A stretch of DNA of 22,701 nucleotides from DATAXV01 sp036272915 (lineage in GTDB: Bacteria > Chloroflexota > Dormibacteria > Dormibacterales > Dormibacteraceae). A program made the position numbers and the translations under genes. Each line of letters starts with the position of its first letter. The first letter of the stretch is position 1. The notes beneath the pieces are model-generated. The model searched no databases, was not told where the DNA came from, and saw nothing but the letters and a program-made list of their open reading frames with translations. Below, piece by piece: positions 6,514 through 13,186 of the stretch. Location of the stretch: the NCBI GenBank assembly GCA_036272915.1, contig DATAXV010000064.1:1-22701 (forward strand). The letters run 5' to 3'.

Positions 6514-6576
6514 GTCTCCACCTCCTTTGAACAAGCGCGAGTCTCCTGGCCCGGCCGGTTCGACCCGGGCAGACCT

Positions 6577-6606
6577 ACGGTAGCGGCATCTGGCGGGCCC
6601 GGTCAA
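6577..6606 (-). promoter_or_regulatory. Sigma70-type promoter for the mini-ORF/RIO kinase transcript
   Basis: On the minus strand TTGACC (6601-6606) and TACCGT (6577-6582) are separated by 18 bases, close to the TTGACA/TAnnnT consensus of high-GC bacteria. Transcription would begin near 6570, about 40 bases before the strong ribosome binding site of the mini-ORF. Confidence 0.55.
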
Positions 6607-6627
6607 GCGGTCGGTTTGTCCGGGCCC
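6595..6627. promoter_or_regulatory. Perfect 8-bp dyad in the hsp20/RIO divergent region
   Basis: GGGCCCGG (6595-6602) and CCGGGCCC (6620-6627) form an exact inverted repeat with 17 bases between. The left arm overlaps the -35 hexamer of the minus-strand promoter, so a bound protein would block it. It is neither CIRCE nor the HspR HAIR element, the two usual heat-shock operators I looked for. Confidence 0.4.
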
Positions 6628-6699
6628 GGGGACGGGTACATCGAAGGCGTGGGAGTTGCATCACACAACCAATCCCAACCATCAAGAAGGAGGTATTCG

Positions 6700-7152
6700 G
6701 TGAACGCACTGGTTCCGTTCCGCCCGTTTGCCGAGCTGCTGGATTTCGATCAGCCGTTCAGCCGCCTGTTCCGGGACGCCGCCGTGGCGCCGGCCCGCAG
6801 GTGGCCATCGATCGATGTCCGTGACGCCGGCGACAAGATCGAGATCGTTGCCGAGCTGCCCGGCTACCAGCCGGACCAGGTCGAGGTCACGGTGCACGAG
6901 GGCGTGCTGACCATCGCCGCCAGCCGCAAGGACGAGTCCAACAGCGACGACCGCGGCTATCTGTGGCGCGAGCGCCGGTCGAGCTCCCTCTACCGCAGGC
7001 TCCGCCTGCCCGAGGGCGCGAGCGCGGAGAAGGTCGAGGCCTCGCTGAGCGAGGGGCTGCTCACTGTGAGCGTGCCCAAGGGCGGTGAGCCTTCGCCGGT
7101 CAAGGTGGCCGTCACGGCCCCCGCCAAGACCGACGAGACGCCGTCCGCCTGA
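6700..7152 (+). CDS. Hsp20 / alpha-crystallin family small heat shock protein
   Basis: A 150-residue chaperone starts at GTG 6700, six bases after AAGGAGG (6687-6693), a near-perfect ribosome binding site. The alpha-crystallin domain runs from about residue 37 (PSIDVRDAGDKIEIVAELPG) to about 128. It includes the VHEGVLTIAASRK strand pair (65-77), the YLWRERRSSSLYRRLRLP dimerisation loop (87-104) and the A-x-x-x-G-L-L element ASLSEGLLTVSVPK (114-127). The tail is short; VKV (134-136) may stand in for the oligomer-forming I-x-I motif. Such proteins hold unfolding proteins in the cytoplasm without ATP. The gene is monocistronic and followed by a strong terminator. The upstream TACATC (6638-6643) could be a -10 element, but I see no convincing -35. 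Confidence 0.93.
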   Translation: MNALVPFRPFAELLDFDQPFSRLFRDAAVAPARRWPSIDVRDAGDKIEIVAELPGYQPDQVEVTVHEGVLTIAASRKDESNSDDRGYLWRERRSSSLYRRLRLPEGASAEKVEASLSEGLLTVSVPKGGEPSPVKVAVTAPAKTDETPSA

Positions 7153-7179
7153 CCGTTCGAGCACGCTTCGTCGCGTGAG

Positions 7180-7206
7180 AAGGGGCCACCCGCCGGTGGC
7201 CCCTTT
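7180..7206. terminator. Strong bidirectional intrinsic terminator
   Basis: AAGGGGCCACC (7180-7190) pairs perfectly with GGTGGCCCCTT (7195-7205) around the loop CGCC. The stem ends in T residues on the plus strand, and the A residues at its start provide a short U tract on the minus strand. It lies between the hsp20 stop and the convergent oxidoreductase gene and can end both transcripts. Confidence 0.8.
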
Positions 7207-7225
7207 GGTTCGTCCGGCGCGCCGC

Positions 7226-8208
7226 CTACCCGCCGGGCAGGAGGACGATCCGGCGGGCGCCCTCCTCGATGCGCCGGTGGGCCTCGGCCGCCCGGGCCAG
7301 GGGGAGGGTGGCGTCGACCGGCAGGAGATGGCTGCGCCCCTGCGCCGCGAGCCGCAGGAACTCCGGATAGTGGACGCCGAAGACTCGCTCCGCCCAGACC
7401 GGACCGCCGACTCCGATCACGCGCAGGCCGAGCGACATCACCGGGGTCGCGTCCAGCGCCGGCGGTGCGCCCGAGGCGGCGCCGTAGAGCAGGGTGCACC
7501 CCGCCCCCGGCGTGAGCAGCCGCAGCAGGCGGCCGCTGGCCTCGCCGCCGACGCCGTCGAAGACGACGTCCATGGTGGCTCCCTGGAGGAACCGGGACAG
7601 CTCCGCCGGCCACCCCGGATCGCGGTGGTCGACGACCAGGTCGGCGCCGAGCCCGAGAGCCGCCTCCCTTCCCGCCGGGGTACCGGCGGTGGCGACCACG
7701 CGGGCGGCGCCGAGGCCGGCGAGTGGCGGATCAGATAGCCGCCGACCTTGCCTGAGCCGGGGGCGACGAGGACGGTGTCGCCGGCCCGCAGCCCGGCCCA
7801 ATGGAGCAATCCCAGCGCCATCGCCCCGGGAGCGGCGGCGGCCACGGCGTCCACCGGATTCAGGCCCTCGGGGACGGGCGCGGTCTTGGCGACGTCGACG
7901 GTCACGAACTCGGCGTAGGAGCCGAGCCCTCCGGTGATCACGGCCAGCCGGGTCCCGTCGAGGCTGGGGTCCACACCCTCTCCCAGGCGCTCCACCGTGC
8001 CCACCGCCTCGGCGCCGATCACCACCGGCGGCTCGACCGGGAGCGGGATGCGGCCGCTCCGCATCATCGTCTCGCCACCGCTGACGCCGATCGCCTCGGT
8101 CCGCACCAGGACCTGGCCCGGCCCGGGGGCGGGCACCGGCACCTCCGCCGGCTCCAGCACCTCGGGCCCGCCCGTCCGCCGCATCACCACCGCCTGCATC
8201 GACTCCAT
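7226..8208 (-). pseudogene. Zinc-independent quinone oxidoreductase (MDR superfamily), interrupted by a -1 frameshift
   Basis: Two frames on the minus strand together encode one quinone oxidoreductase of the medium-chain dehydrogenase superfamily. The family reduces quinones or enones with NADPH. The first part (ATG 8208, GGAG seven bases upstream) has the GroES-like domain MQAVVMRRTGGPEVLE ... GAEAVGTVERLG and reaches the nucleotide-binding loop VLVAPGSGKVGGYLIR (146-161). It then runs out of frame. The other frame continues with LAGLGAARVVATAGT, GADLVVDHRD, MDVVFDGVGGE and a normal C-terminus ending in RIVLLPGG. Restoring one base near 7723-7724 (coding strand CCA(G)CTCGCC) rejoins them into 327 residues. 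No catalytic zinc cysteines are present, as expected. It is divergent from a TetR gene across a shared operator, so that repressor probably controls it. A sequencing error is a real alternative to gene decay. Confidence 0.8.
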
Positions 8209-8225
8209 CGCTCTTCTCCAAATTG

Positions 8226-8279
8226 ACCGTCGGTCCACTTACGTGGAGCTATTATGTGGACCGGTGGTTCATTTGTCAA
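8226..8279. promoter_or_regulatory. Divergent promoter and TetR-type operator
   Basis: CGGTCCAC (8231-8238) and GTGGACCG (8256-8263) are a perfect inverted repeat, extending to 11 of 13 matching positions (8226-8238 and 8256-8268). The oxidoreductase promoter on the minus strand is near consensus: TTGACA (8274-8279), 17 bases, CATAAT (8251-8256). The dyad overlaps its -10. On the plus strand TATTAT (8250-8255) can serve as the -10 for the TetR gene. A repressor bound here would silence both directions. Confidence 0.65.
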
Positions 8280-8288
8280 CGCGTGGCC

Positions 8289-8894
8289 ATGGCTGAGCGC
8301 ATCGAGCGCGCCGACGCCGCCCGCAACCGGTCGGCGATCCTGCGTGCGGCCGAGCGGCTCTTCGCCGAGCGGGAGGCGGAGGGCGTGTCGATCGAGGAGA
8401 TCGCCAGGGCGGCGGGCGTCGGCAAGGGCACCGTCTTCCACCGCTTCGGCAGCCGCTCCGGGCTGATCCGGGAGCTGCTCGCCGAGCGCAGTCACGCGCT
8501 CGAGGAGTCGACCCGGAGCGGCCCGCCGCCGCTCGGGCCGGGGGCCATTCCGGCGGCGCGGCTGAACGCCTTCCTCGACGCGGTCATCGCCATGGCGACG
8601 CGCAACATCGCCCTGATGGCGGCCTATGAACGCTCCGAGGACGGGCGCCAGGAGGCGGCCATGTACCAGACCTGGCACCGCCACGTGAGCGCCCTCATCA
8701 CCTCGGCCCGCCCCGACCTCGACGCCGAGCTGCTCGCCCACATCCTGCTCGGCTCCCTCCACAGCGACCTCGTCCTCCACCTGCTGCGGCGGGGGGAGAC
8801 GTCCCGGCTGCGGTCCACGCTCCACCAGCTGGTCGAGACGCTGCTGGGACCGGGCGGGGCCGCCCCACCCTCACCGGAGGTTTCCGATCGATGA
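8289..8894 (+). CDS. TetR-family transcriptional regulator
   Basis: The protein has 201 residues from ATG 8289; an upstream in-frame extension to 8223 would run through the operator and promoter, so it is rejected. GTG 8283 is also possible. The N-terminal TetR helix-turn-helix is clear: RNRSAILRAAERLFAERE, IEEIARAAGVGKGTVFHRFGSR, LIRELLAER, roughly residues 13-65. The C-terminal ligand domain is helical and variable (FLDAVIAMATRNIALMAAYE, AELLAHILLGSLHSDLVLHLL). It probably represses itself and the divergent quinone oxidoreductase through the dyad at 8231-8263. Its stop overlaps the start of the methyltransferase (ATGA at 8891-8894), so the two genes are translationally coupled. The effector is unknown. 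Confidence 0.92.
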   Translation: MAERIERADAARNRSAILRAAERLFAEREAEGVSIEEIARAAGVGKGTVFHRFGSRSGLIRELLAERSHALEESTRSGPPPLGPGAIPAARLNAFLDAVIAMATRNIALMAAYERSEDGRQEAAMYQTWHRHVSALITSARPDLDAELLAHILLGSLHSDLVLHLLRRGETSRLRSTLHQLVETLLGPGGAAPPSPEVSDR

Positions 8895-9871
8895 ATGACT
8901 TCGACCCCGTCGACCTGTACGCGCTGGCCGATCAGAGCACGCCATGGAGCCTGCACGTCGCCGTCACCCTGGGCGTCGCCGAGCGCCTGGAGGCGGGGCC
9001 GATGGACGTCGGGGAGCTGGCCGCCGCCGTCGGCGCCGACGCCGGCGCGCTGGGCCGGGTGCCGCGGCAGCTCGCCGGCCACGGCGTCTTCGTCGAGGAG
9101 GGGGAGGGGCGGTTCGCCCTCAACCAGGCGGCGAGAGGGCTGCTCGATCCGGGGATGCGGATCTTCCTCGACCTGAACGGGATCGGCGGCCGCTTCGCCC
9201 GGGCCTGGAGCGGCCTCGCCGACGCGGTCAGGACCGGCCGGGCCGGCTATCCCTTCGTCTTCGGCGTGTCCTTCTGGGACGATCTCGCCGCCCATCCCGA
9301 GCTGTCGGAGAGCTTCGACGCGGCGATGGCGGTCGGCCATCCCACGCCGGACCCCGAGGTCCTTCCGGCGTCGGACTGGGACGGCGTGCGCACCGTCGTC
9401 GACGTCGGCGGCGGGACCGGAGCCCAGCTCGCGCAGGTCCTGCGCGCCCACCCCTCGCTGCGGGGCATCCTGGTCGACCTCCCCGGCACCGTGGCGCGCT
9501 CGGCGGAGGTGTTCGCGGCCGCCGGCGTGAGCGCCAGGGCGACCGTGGTCGGGCAGAGCTTCTTCGACCCGCTGCCCGCCGGCGCCGACCTGTACCTGGT
9601 GACCAACGTCCTCGCCGACTGGCCCGACGCCGACGCGCTCCGTCTGCTCCGCCGCTGCGCCGAGGCCGCTCGGCCAGCCGGCCGGCTGGTCGTGATCGCT
9701 GGGGTCTCCCCGGAGAGGGAGAGTCCCGAGCTGATGATGCTGGTCCTGGTCGGCGGCAGGAGTCGCTCCCTGGCCCAGTTCGCCGAACTCGCCGGCGAGG
9801 CGGGGCTGCGCGTCAGCGCCACCGGCCGCCAGCGCGCCGGCCGGTTCCTGGTCGAGTGCCGTCCGGTCTGA
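8891..9871 (+). CDS. SAM-dependent O-methyltransferase-like protein (COMT/CrtF family) lacking the usual catalytic His
   Basis: A 326-residue protein starts at ATG 8891, overlapping the TetR stop, with CCGGAGG (8874-8880) ten bases upstream. It follows the family-2 O-methyltransferase plan. An N-terminal winged-helix dimerisation domain (AVTLGVAERLEAGPMDVGELAAAVGA, about 24-49) is followed by a Rossmann domain with the SAM motif VVDVGGGTGAQL (169-180), the acidic loop ILVDLPGTV (193-201) and a C-terminal LVLVGGRSRSLAQFAELAGEAGL element (284-306). Family members methylate hydroxyl groups of phenolics, polyketides or carotenoids, using the His of LHDW as base. Here that motif reads LADW (241-244), so Ala242 replaces His. 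The protein may use another base, act on a different nucleophile, or be inactive. The coupled TetR gene suggests response to a small aromatic ligand, which is inference. Confidence 0.85.
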   Translation: MNDFDPVDLYALADQSTPWSLHVAVTLGVAERLEAGPMDVGELAAAVGADAGALGRVPRQLAGHGVFVEEGEGRFALNQAARGLLDPGMRIFLDLNGIGGRFARAWSGLADAVRTGRAGYPFVFGVSFWDDLAAHPELSESFDAAMAVGHPTPDPEVLPASDWDGVRTVVDVGGGTGAQLAQVLRAHPSLRGILVDLPGTVARSAEVFAAAGVSARATVVGQSFFDPLPAGADLYLVTNVLADWPDADALRLLRRCAEAARPAGRLVVIAGVSPERESPELMMLVLVGGRSRSLAQFAELAGEAGLRVSATGRQRAGRFLVECRPV

Positions 9872-9874
9872 GCG

Positions 9875-9919
9875 GTCCGCCGGCGCCGTCGCACCCCCGC
9901 CGAGGAGGCGGACTACCCT
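9875..9919 (+). promoter_or_regulatory. Candidate dyad and -10 element before the sugar isomerase gene
   Basis: GTCCGCC (9875-9881) and GGCGGAC (9907-9913) form a 7-bp inverted repeat, immediately followed by TACCCT (9914-9919), which fits a TAnnnT -10 hexamer. No -35 is evident. The dyad could be an operator or a weak terminator for the methyltransferase gene. Confidence 0.3.
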
Positions 9920-9965
9920 GGGGAACGATGCATTTCGCGCGTTCAAGGGAAGGAGGCGACCTGCC

Positions 9966-10967
9966 ATGGGGCGACCAGTGACCCTGTTCACCGGTCAGTG
10001 GGCCGATCTGCCCATCGAGGAGCTCGCCGCGAAGACCAGCTCGTGGGGCTTCGACGGTCTCGAGCTGGCCAGCTGGGGCGACCACTTCGACGTGCCCAGG
10101 GCGCTCGCCGAGCCGGATTACGTGAAGAAGCACCGGGAGCTGCTCGACCGGCACAACCTCAAGGTCTTCGCCATCTCCAACCACCTCGTCGGCCAGGCCG
10201 TCTGCGACCCGATCGACGCCCGCCACAAGGGCGTCCTGCCGCCCGAGGTCTGGGGTGACGGCGATGCCGAGGGGGTCCGCCGGCGCTCCGCCGACCGGCT
10301 CAAGGACACCGCCCGCGCCGCCGCCGCCTTCGGCGTCGACACCGTCACCGGCTTCACCGGCTCCTCGATCTGGGCCCAGCTCTACTCGTTCCCGCCCAAC
10401 GACTTCGCGGCGATCGAGCGCGGCTACGAGGACTTCGCCGAGCGCTGGAACCCGATCATCGACGTCTTCGACCGGGAGGGCGTCCGCTTCGCCCTCGAGG
10501 TGCACCCGACCGAGATCGCCTACGACTTCGTGACCGCGGGCAAGGCGCTGGACGCGATCGGCAGGCGACCAGGCTTCGGCATCAACTTCGACCCCAGCCA
10601 CTTCATCCCTCAGCTCCTCGACCCCGCCGCCTTCGTCGAGGACTTCGCCGACCGCATCTACCACTTCCACGTCAAGGACTCCAAGCGGCGGCTGACCGGC
10701 CGGCGCTCGATCCTCGGCTCCCACCTCAACTTCGGCGAGCGGGAGCGGGGCTGGGACTTCGTCTCGCCCGGCCACGGCGACGTCGACTTCGAGGAATTGA
10801 TCCGCAGCCTCAACCGGATCGGCTATCAGGGCCCCCTCTCGATCGAGTGGGAGGACTCGGGAATGGACCGGGAGTACGGCGCGCAGGACGCGCTGGAGTT
10901 CGTCCGCGGCATCGACTTCGCCCCCTCCGAGGCGTCCTTCGACGCCGCCTTCGCCCGGGAGGACTGA
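9966..10967 (+). CDS. Sugar phosphate isomerase/epimerase (xylose isomerase-like TIM barrel)
   Basis: A 333-residue protein starts at ATG 9966, nine bases after AAGGAGG (9950-9956). It belongs to the AP-endonuclease-2/xylose-isomerase-like TIM barrel family. The likely metal ligands lie on successive strands: Glu178 in ALEVHPTEIAYD, Asp209 and His212 in NFDPSHF, His235 in YHFHVKDSK, and Glu294 in LSIEWED. Early strands are VTLFTGQW (5-12) and GFDGLELASWGDHF (28-41). The family includes IolE, IolI, hydroxypyruvate isomerase and epimerases, and the substrate cannot be read from sequence. Its stop is two bases before the next start, so it forms an operon with a Gfo/Idh/MocA dehydrogenase. That pairing is common in inositol and keto-sugar catabolism. 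Confidence 0.88.
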   Translation: MGRPVTLFTGQWADLPIEELAAKTSSWGFDGLELASWGDHFDVPRALAEPDYVKKHRELLDRHNLKVFAISNHLVGQAVCDPIDARHKGVLPPEVWGDGDAEGVRRRSADRLKDTARAAAAFGVDTVTGFTGSSIWAQLYSFPPNDFAAIERGYEDFAERWNPIIDVFDREGVRFALEVHPTEIAYDFVTAGKALDAIGRRPGFGINFDPSHFIPQLLDPAAFVEDFADRIYHFHVKDSKRRLTGRRSILGSHLNFGERERGWDFVSPGHGDVDFEELIRSLNRIGYQGPLSIEWEDSGMDREYGAQDALEFVRGIDFAPSEASFDAAFARED

Positions 10968-10969
10968 GC

Positions 10970-12169
10970 ATGAGCGAGGAGAAGAAGCAGGTCGGCTTCG
11001 TGACCATGGGCGCCGCCCGCGCCGCCGGCGAGATCCCCGAGATCGGCGTCGGCATGCTCGGCTACGCCTTCATGGGCAAGGCCCACTCCAACGCCTACAA
11101 GACGCTGTCCTACATGATGTGGCCGCCGCCGCTGATGCCCCGGCTGGTGGCGATCTCCGGCCGCAACCAGGAGGCGGTGGCCGAGGCCGCCCGGCGCTAC
11201 GGGTACCAGCGCTACGACACCGACTGGCGCTCCCTGGTCGAGGACGACTCGATCCAGCTCTTCGACAACGGCGGCCCCAACAACCGCCACCTGGAGCCGA
11301 CCGTCGCCGCCGCCGAGAAGGGCAAGCACATCCTCTGCGAGAAGCCGCTGGGCCGGACCGCCGACGAGTCGTACGAGATCTGGAAGCGGGTGGCGGCGAC
11401 CGGCGTCGTCCACATGTGCGCCTTCAACTACCGGTTCGTGCCGGCCGTGCGGCTGGCCCGGGAGATGATCGAGGCCGGCGACCTCGGTGAGATCTACCAC
11501 TTCCGCGGCCGCTATCTGCAGGAGTGGGTGGCCGACCCGAACATGTCCAAGGTCTGGAGGCTGGACAAGGCCCAGGCCGGGTCGGGTGCGCTCGGCGACC
11601 TCGGCACCCACGTCATCGATCTCGCCCGCTACCTGGTCGGCGAGGTCAGCACCGTGTCCGCCGTGACTCGGACCTTCGTCGGCGACCGCCCCGGTGGCAA
11701 GGTCGACGTCGACGACGCCTTCGAGGCCGCGGTCGAGTTCGAGGGCGGCGCCGTGGGCACGATCGAGGCCTCCCGGTTCGCGATCGGCCGCAAGAACGGC
11801 CTCGTCTTCGAGATCAACGGCTCCAAGGGCTCGATCGTGTTCGAGCTGGAGCGGCTGAACGAGCTCCAGGTCTACCTGGCCGGGTCGACCCCGGAGAACC
11901 GCGCCCAGGGCTTCCGCGTCGTCAACGTCTCCGAGTCCGACCACCCCTTCTGGGAGAACTGGTGGCCGCACGGGCACATCATCGGCTGGGAGCACGCCAT
12001 GGTCCATCAGATCCACCACCTCCTCGGCGCCATCGCCGAGGGGAGCAGCGTGGCCCCCCACGGCGCCACCCTGGAGGACGGCTACCGCGCCTCCGAGGTC
12101 GCCGACGCCGTGCTCAGATCGGCCGAGTCGGGACGCCGCGAGGCGCCCCGGTACCGCTCGCTGGACTGA
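10970..12169 (+). CDS. Gfo/Idh/MocA-family NAD(P)-dependent sugar dehydrogenase
   Basis: A 399-residue protein starts at ATG 10970, seven bases after GGAGG (10958-10962). An N-terminal extension of about 24 residues precedes the Rossmann loop IGVGMLGYAFMGKAHSNAY (25-43). The family signature EKPLG is at 124-128 with catalytic Lys125, and the active-site pair lies in GALGDLGTHVIDL (Asp210, His214). The C-terminal beta-sheet domain follows (VDVDDAFEAAVEFEGGAVGTIE, FEINGSKGSIVFELE). Enzymes of this family oxidise inositols, glucose derivatives or related sugars at one hydroxyl. It is co-transcribed with the preceding isomerase, suggesting a two-step oxidation/isomerisation of a sugar or cyclitol. 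A strong hairpin lies just past its stop. No transporter is in the window to help name the substrate. Confidence 0.9.
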   Translation: MSEEKKQVGFVTMGAARAAGEIPEIGVGMLGYAFMGKAHSNAYKTLSYMMWPPPLMPRLVAISGRNQEAVAEAARRYGYQRYDTDWRSLVEDDSIQLFDNGGPNNRHLEPTVAAAEKGKHILCEKPLGRTADESYEIWKRVAATGVVHMCAFNYRFVPAVRLAREMIEAGDLGEIYHFRGRYLQEWVADPNMSKVWRLDKAQAGSGALGDLGTHVIDLARYLVGEVSTVSAVTRTFVGDRPGGKVDVDDAFEAAVEFEGGAVGTIEASRFAIGRKNGLVFEINGSKGSIVFELERLNELQVYLAGSTPENRAQGFRVVNVSESDHPFWENWWPHGHIIGWEHAMVHQIHHLLGAIAEGSSVAPHGATLEDGYRASEVADAVLRSAESGRREAPRYRSLD

Positions 12170-12176
12170 TCCAGCC

Positions 12177-12212
12177 GGGGCGCTCAGGCCAGGCTGATCA
12201 CCTGAGCGCCCC
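12177..12212. terminator. Perfect 12-bp hairpin at the convergent ends of the dehydrogenase and cyclodeaminase genes
   Basis: GGGGCGCTCAGG (12177-12188) pairs exactly with CCTGAGCGCCCC (12201-12212) around a 12-base loop. It lies eight bases after the plus-strand dehydrogenase stop and covers the stop and last codons of the minus-strand gene, so codons and hairpin share sequence. No T-run follows. Confidence 0.6.
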
Positions 12213-13146
12213 CCTCCTCGACCGCCCTCGCCACCGCCAGCCGGGCGAGCGCCCAATCCTGCACCGCGACCCCGACCGACTTGAAGACGGTCCGCCGCCG
12301 GTCCGGCAGCTGAGGCGGAGCCTGGAGGAGCTCGCCGATCTCGCGCGGGCCGCCCAGCTCGATGTGGCCGGAGGCGACCGCCGCCATGACGTCGCCGGCC
12401 TCCTTCTCCATCGCCTCACGCTCGTCGATGGCGATCAGAGCGGCTTCGGCGAGAAGCTCCGGCGGCAGCTCGCACATGTCCAGGCGGAAGGCACCGATGG
12501 CGTTGACGTGCACGGTCTCCGCCAGGTCTTCGAGGGCGAGGACGGGAGACGCCGCGGTCGTCGCGGTGGTGACGATGTCGGCGTCCCGAACCGCGTCCGC
12601 GACGGTCTCGCAGGGAATGAGCCGGGCCTCGCCGAGCTCTTCGCCGAGGGCGTCGGCCAGGGTCTGAGCGCTGCCGACGCGCCGCGCCGCGATCCGGACC
12701 TCGCGCAGCCTCCGCACCGCGGCCACCGCCCGGATCTGGTCCGCCGCCTGACCGCCCGCTCCGATCATGGCCATGATCGACGCATCCTCGGGTGCCAGCA
12801 GGCGGGTCGCCACTCCCGAGGCGGCGCCCGTCCGCATCGCGGTCAGGGCGGCGCCCTCGATCAGCGCCGAGCGGCCGGCACCGTCCCTCCAGATGACCGT
12901 GCTCTGGAGGGTGGGGAGACCGGCGGCGGCGTTCTCGGGCCGGACCGTCACCACCTTCACCGAGAGCTGATCGCCGACCTGGACGAACATGCCCAGCGTC
13001 CTGCCGTCGGGCATGGCCAGCCGCGGAGGCTGCACCGCCTCGCCGCGGGAGAGGGAGATGAAGGCCTCGGCGACGGCGTCGACGGCATCCTCCATGCTCA
13101 CCAGCCGGCGCAGCTGCGCGGCGCCGATCACGATCAGATCATTCAC
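12184..13146 (-). CDS. Ornithine cyclodeaminase / mu-crystallin family protein
   Basis: A 320-residue protein starts at GTG 13146. The family's features are in order: N-terminal MEDAVDAVAEAF (18-29), Lys64 in SVKVVTVRPEN, Arg105 in LTAMRTGAASGVAT (substrate carboxylate binding), the NAD(P) loop IGAGGQA (128-134), HVNAIGAFRLDMCELP (213-228), and TVFKSVGVAVQDWALARL near the C-terminus. Members include ornithine and lysine cyclodeaminases, archaeal alanine dehydrogenase and imine (pyrroline/piperideine-2-carboxylate) reductases, and sequence alone does not separate them. No Shine-Dalgarno sequence is visible before the GTG, and no better in-frame start exists nearby. It is divergent from the phosphorylase gene with 40 bases between starts, and its 3' end overlaps the 12-bp hairpin. 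Confidence 0.88.
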   Translation of the reverse strand: MNDLIVIGAAQLRRLVSMEDAVDAVAEAFISLSRGEAVQPPRLAMPDGRTLGMFVQVGDQLSVKVVTVRPENAAAGLPTLQSTVIWRDGAGRSALIEGAALTAMRTGAASGVATRLLAPEDASIMAMIGAGGQAADQIRAVAAVRRLREVRIAARRVGSAQTLADALGEELGEARLIPCETVADAVRDADIVTTATTAASPVLALEDLAETVHVNAIGAFRLDMCELPPELLAEAALIAIDEREAMEKEAGDVMAAVASGHIELGGPREIGELLQAPPQLPDRRRTVFKSVGVAVQDWALARLAVARAVEEGGAQVISLA

Positions 13147-13155
13147 CCGGCCAAG

Positions 13156-13186
13156 TGTCCGCCATCAGGTGGTTCGAAGGTGGACA
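13156..13186. promoter_or_regulatory. Imperfect dyad between divergent cyclodeaminase and phosphorylase genes
   Basis: TGTCCGCC (13156-13163) and GGTGGACA (13179-13186) match in 7 of 8 positions as an inverted repeat and fill most of the 40-base gap. The right arm touches the phosphorylase start codon and includes part of its likely ribosome binding site. Operator function is a guess from symmetry. Confidence 0.3.

Noticed and set aside
6393..6699. CIRCE or HAIR heat-shock operator upstream of hsp20
   Set aside because: Neither TTAGCACTC-N9-GAGTGCTAA nor CTTGAGT-N7-ACTCAAG is present, even allowing several mismatches.
8223..8288. Longer TetR start at ATG 8223
   Set aside because: It would translate through the operator dyad and promoter elements; the family N-terminus fits ATG 8289.
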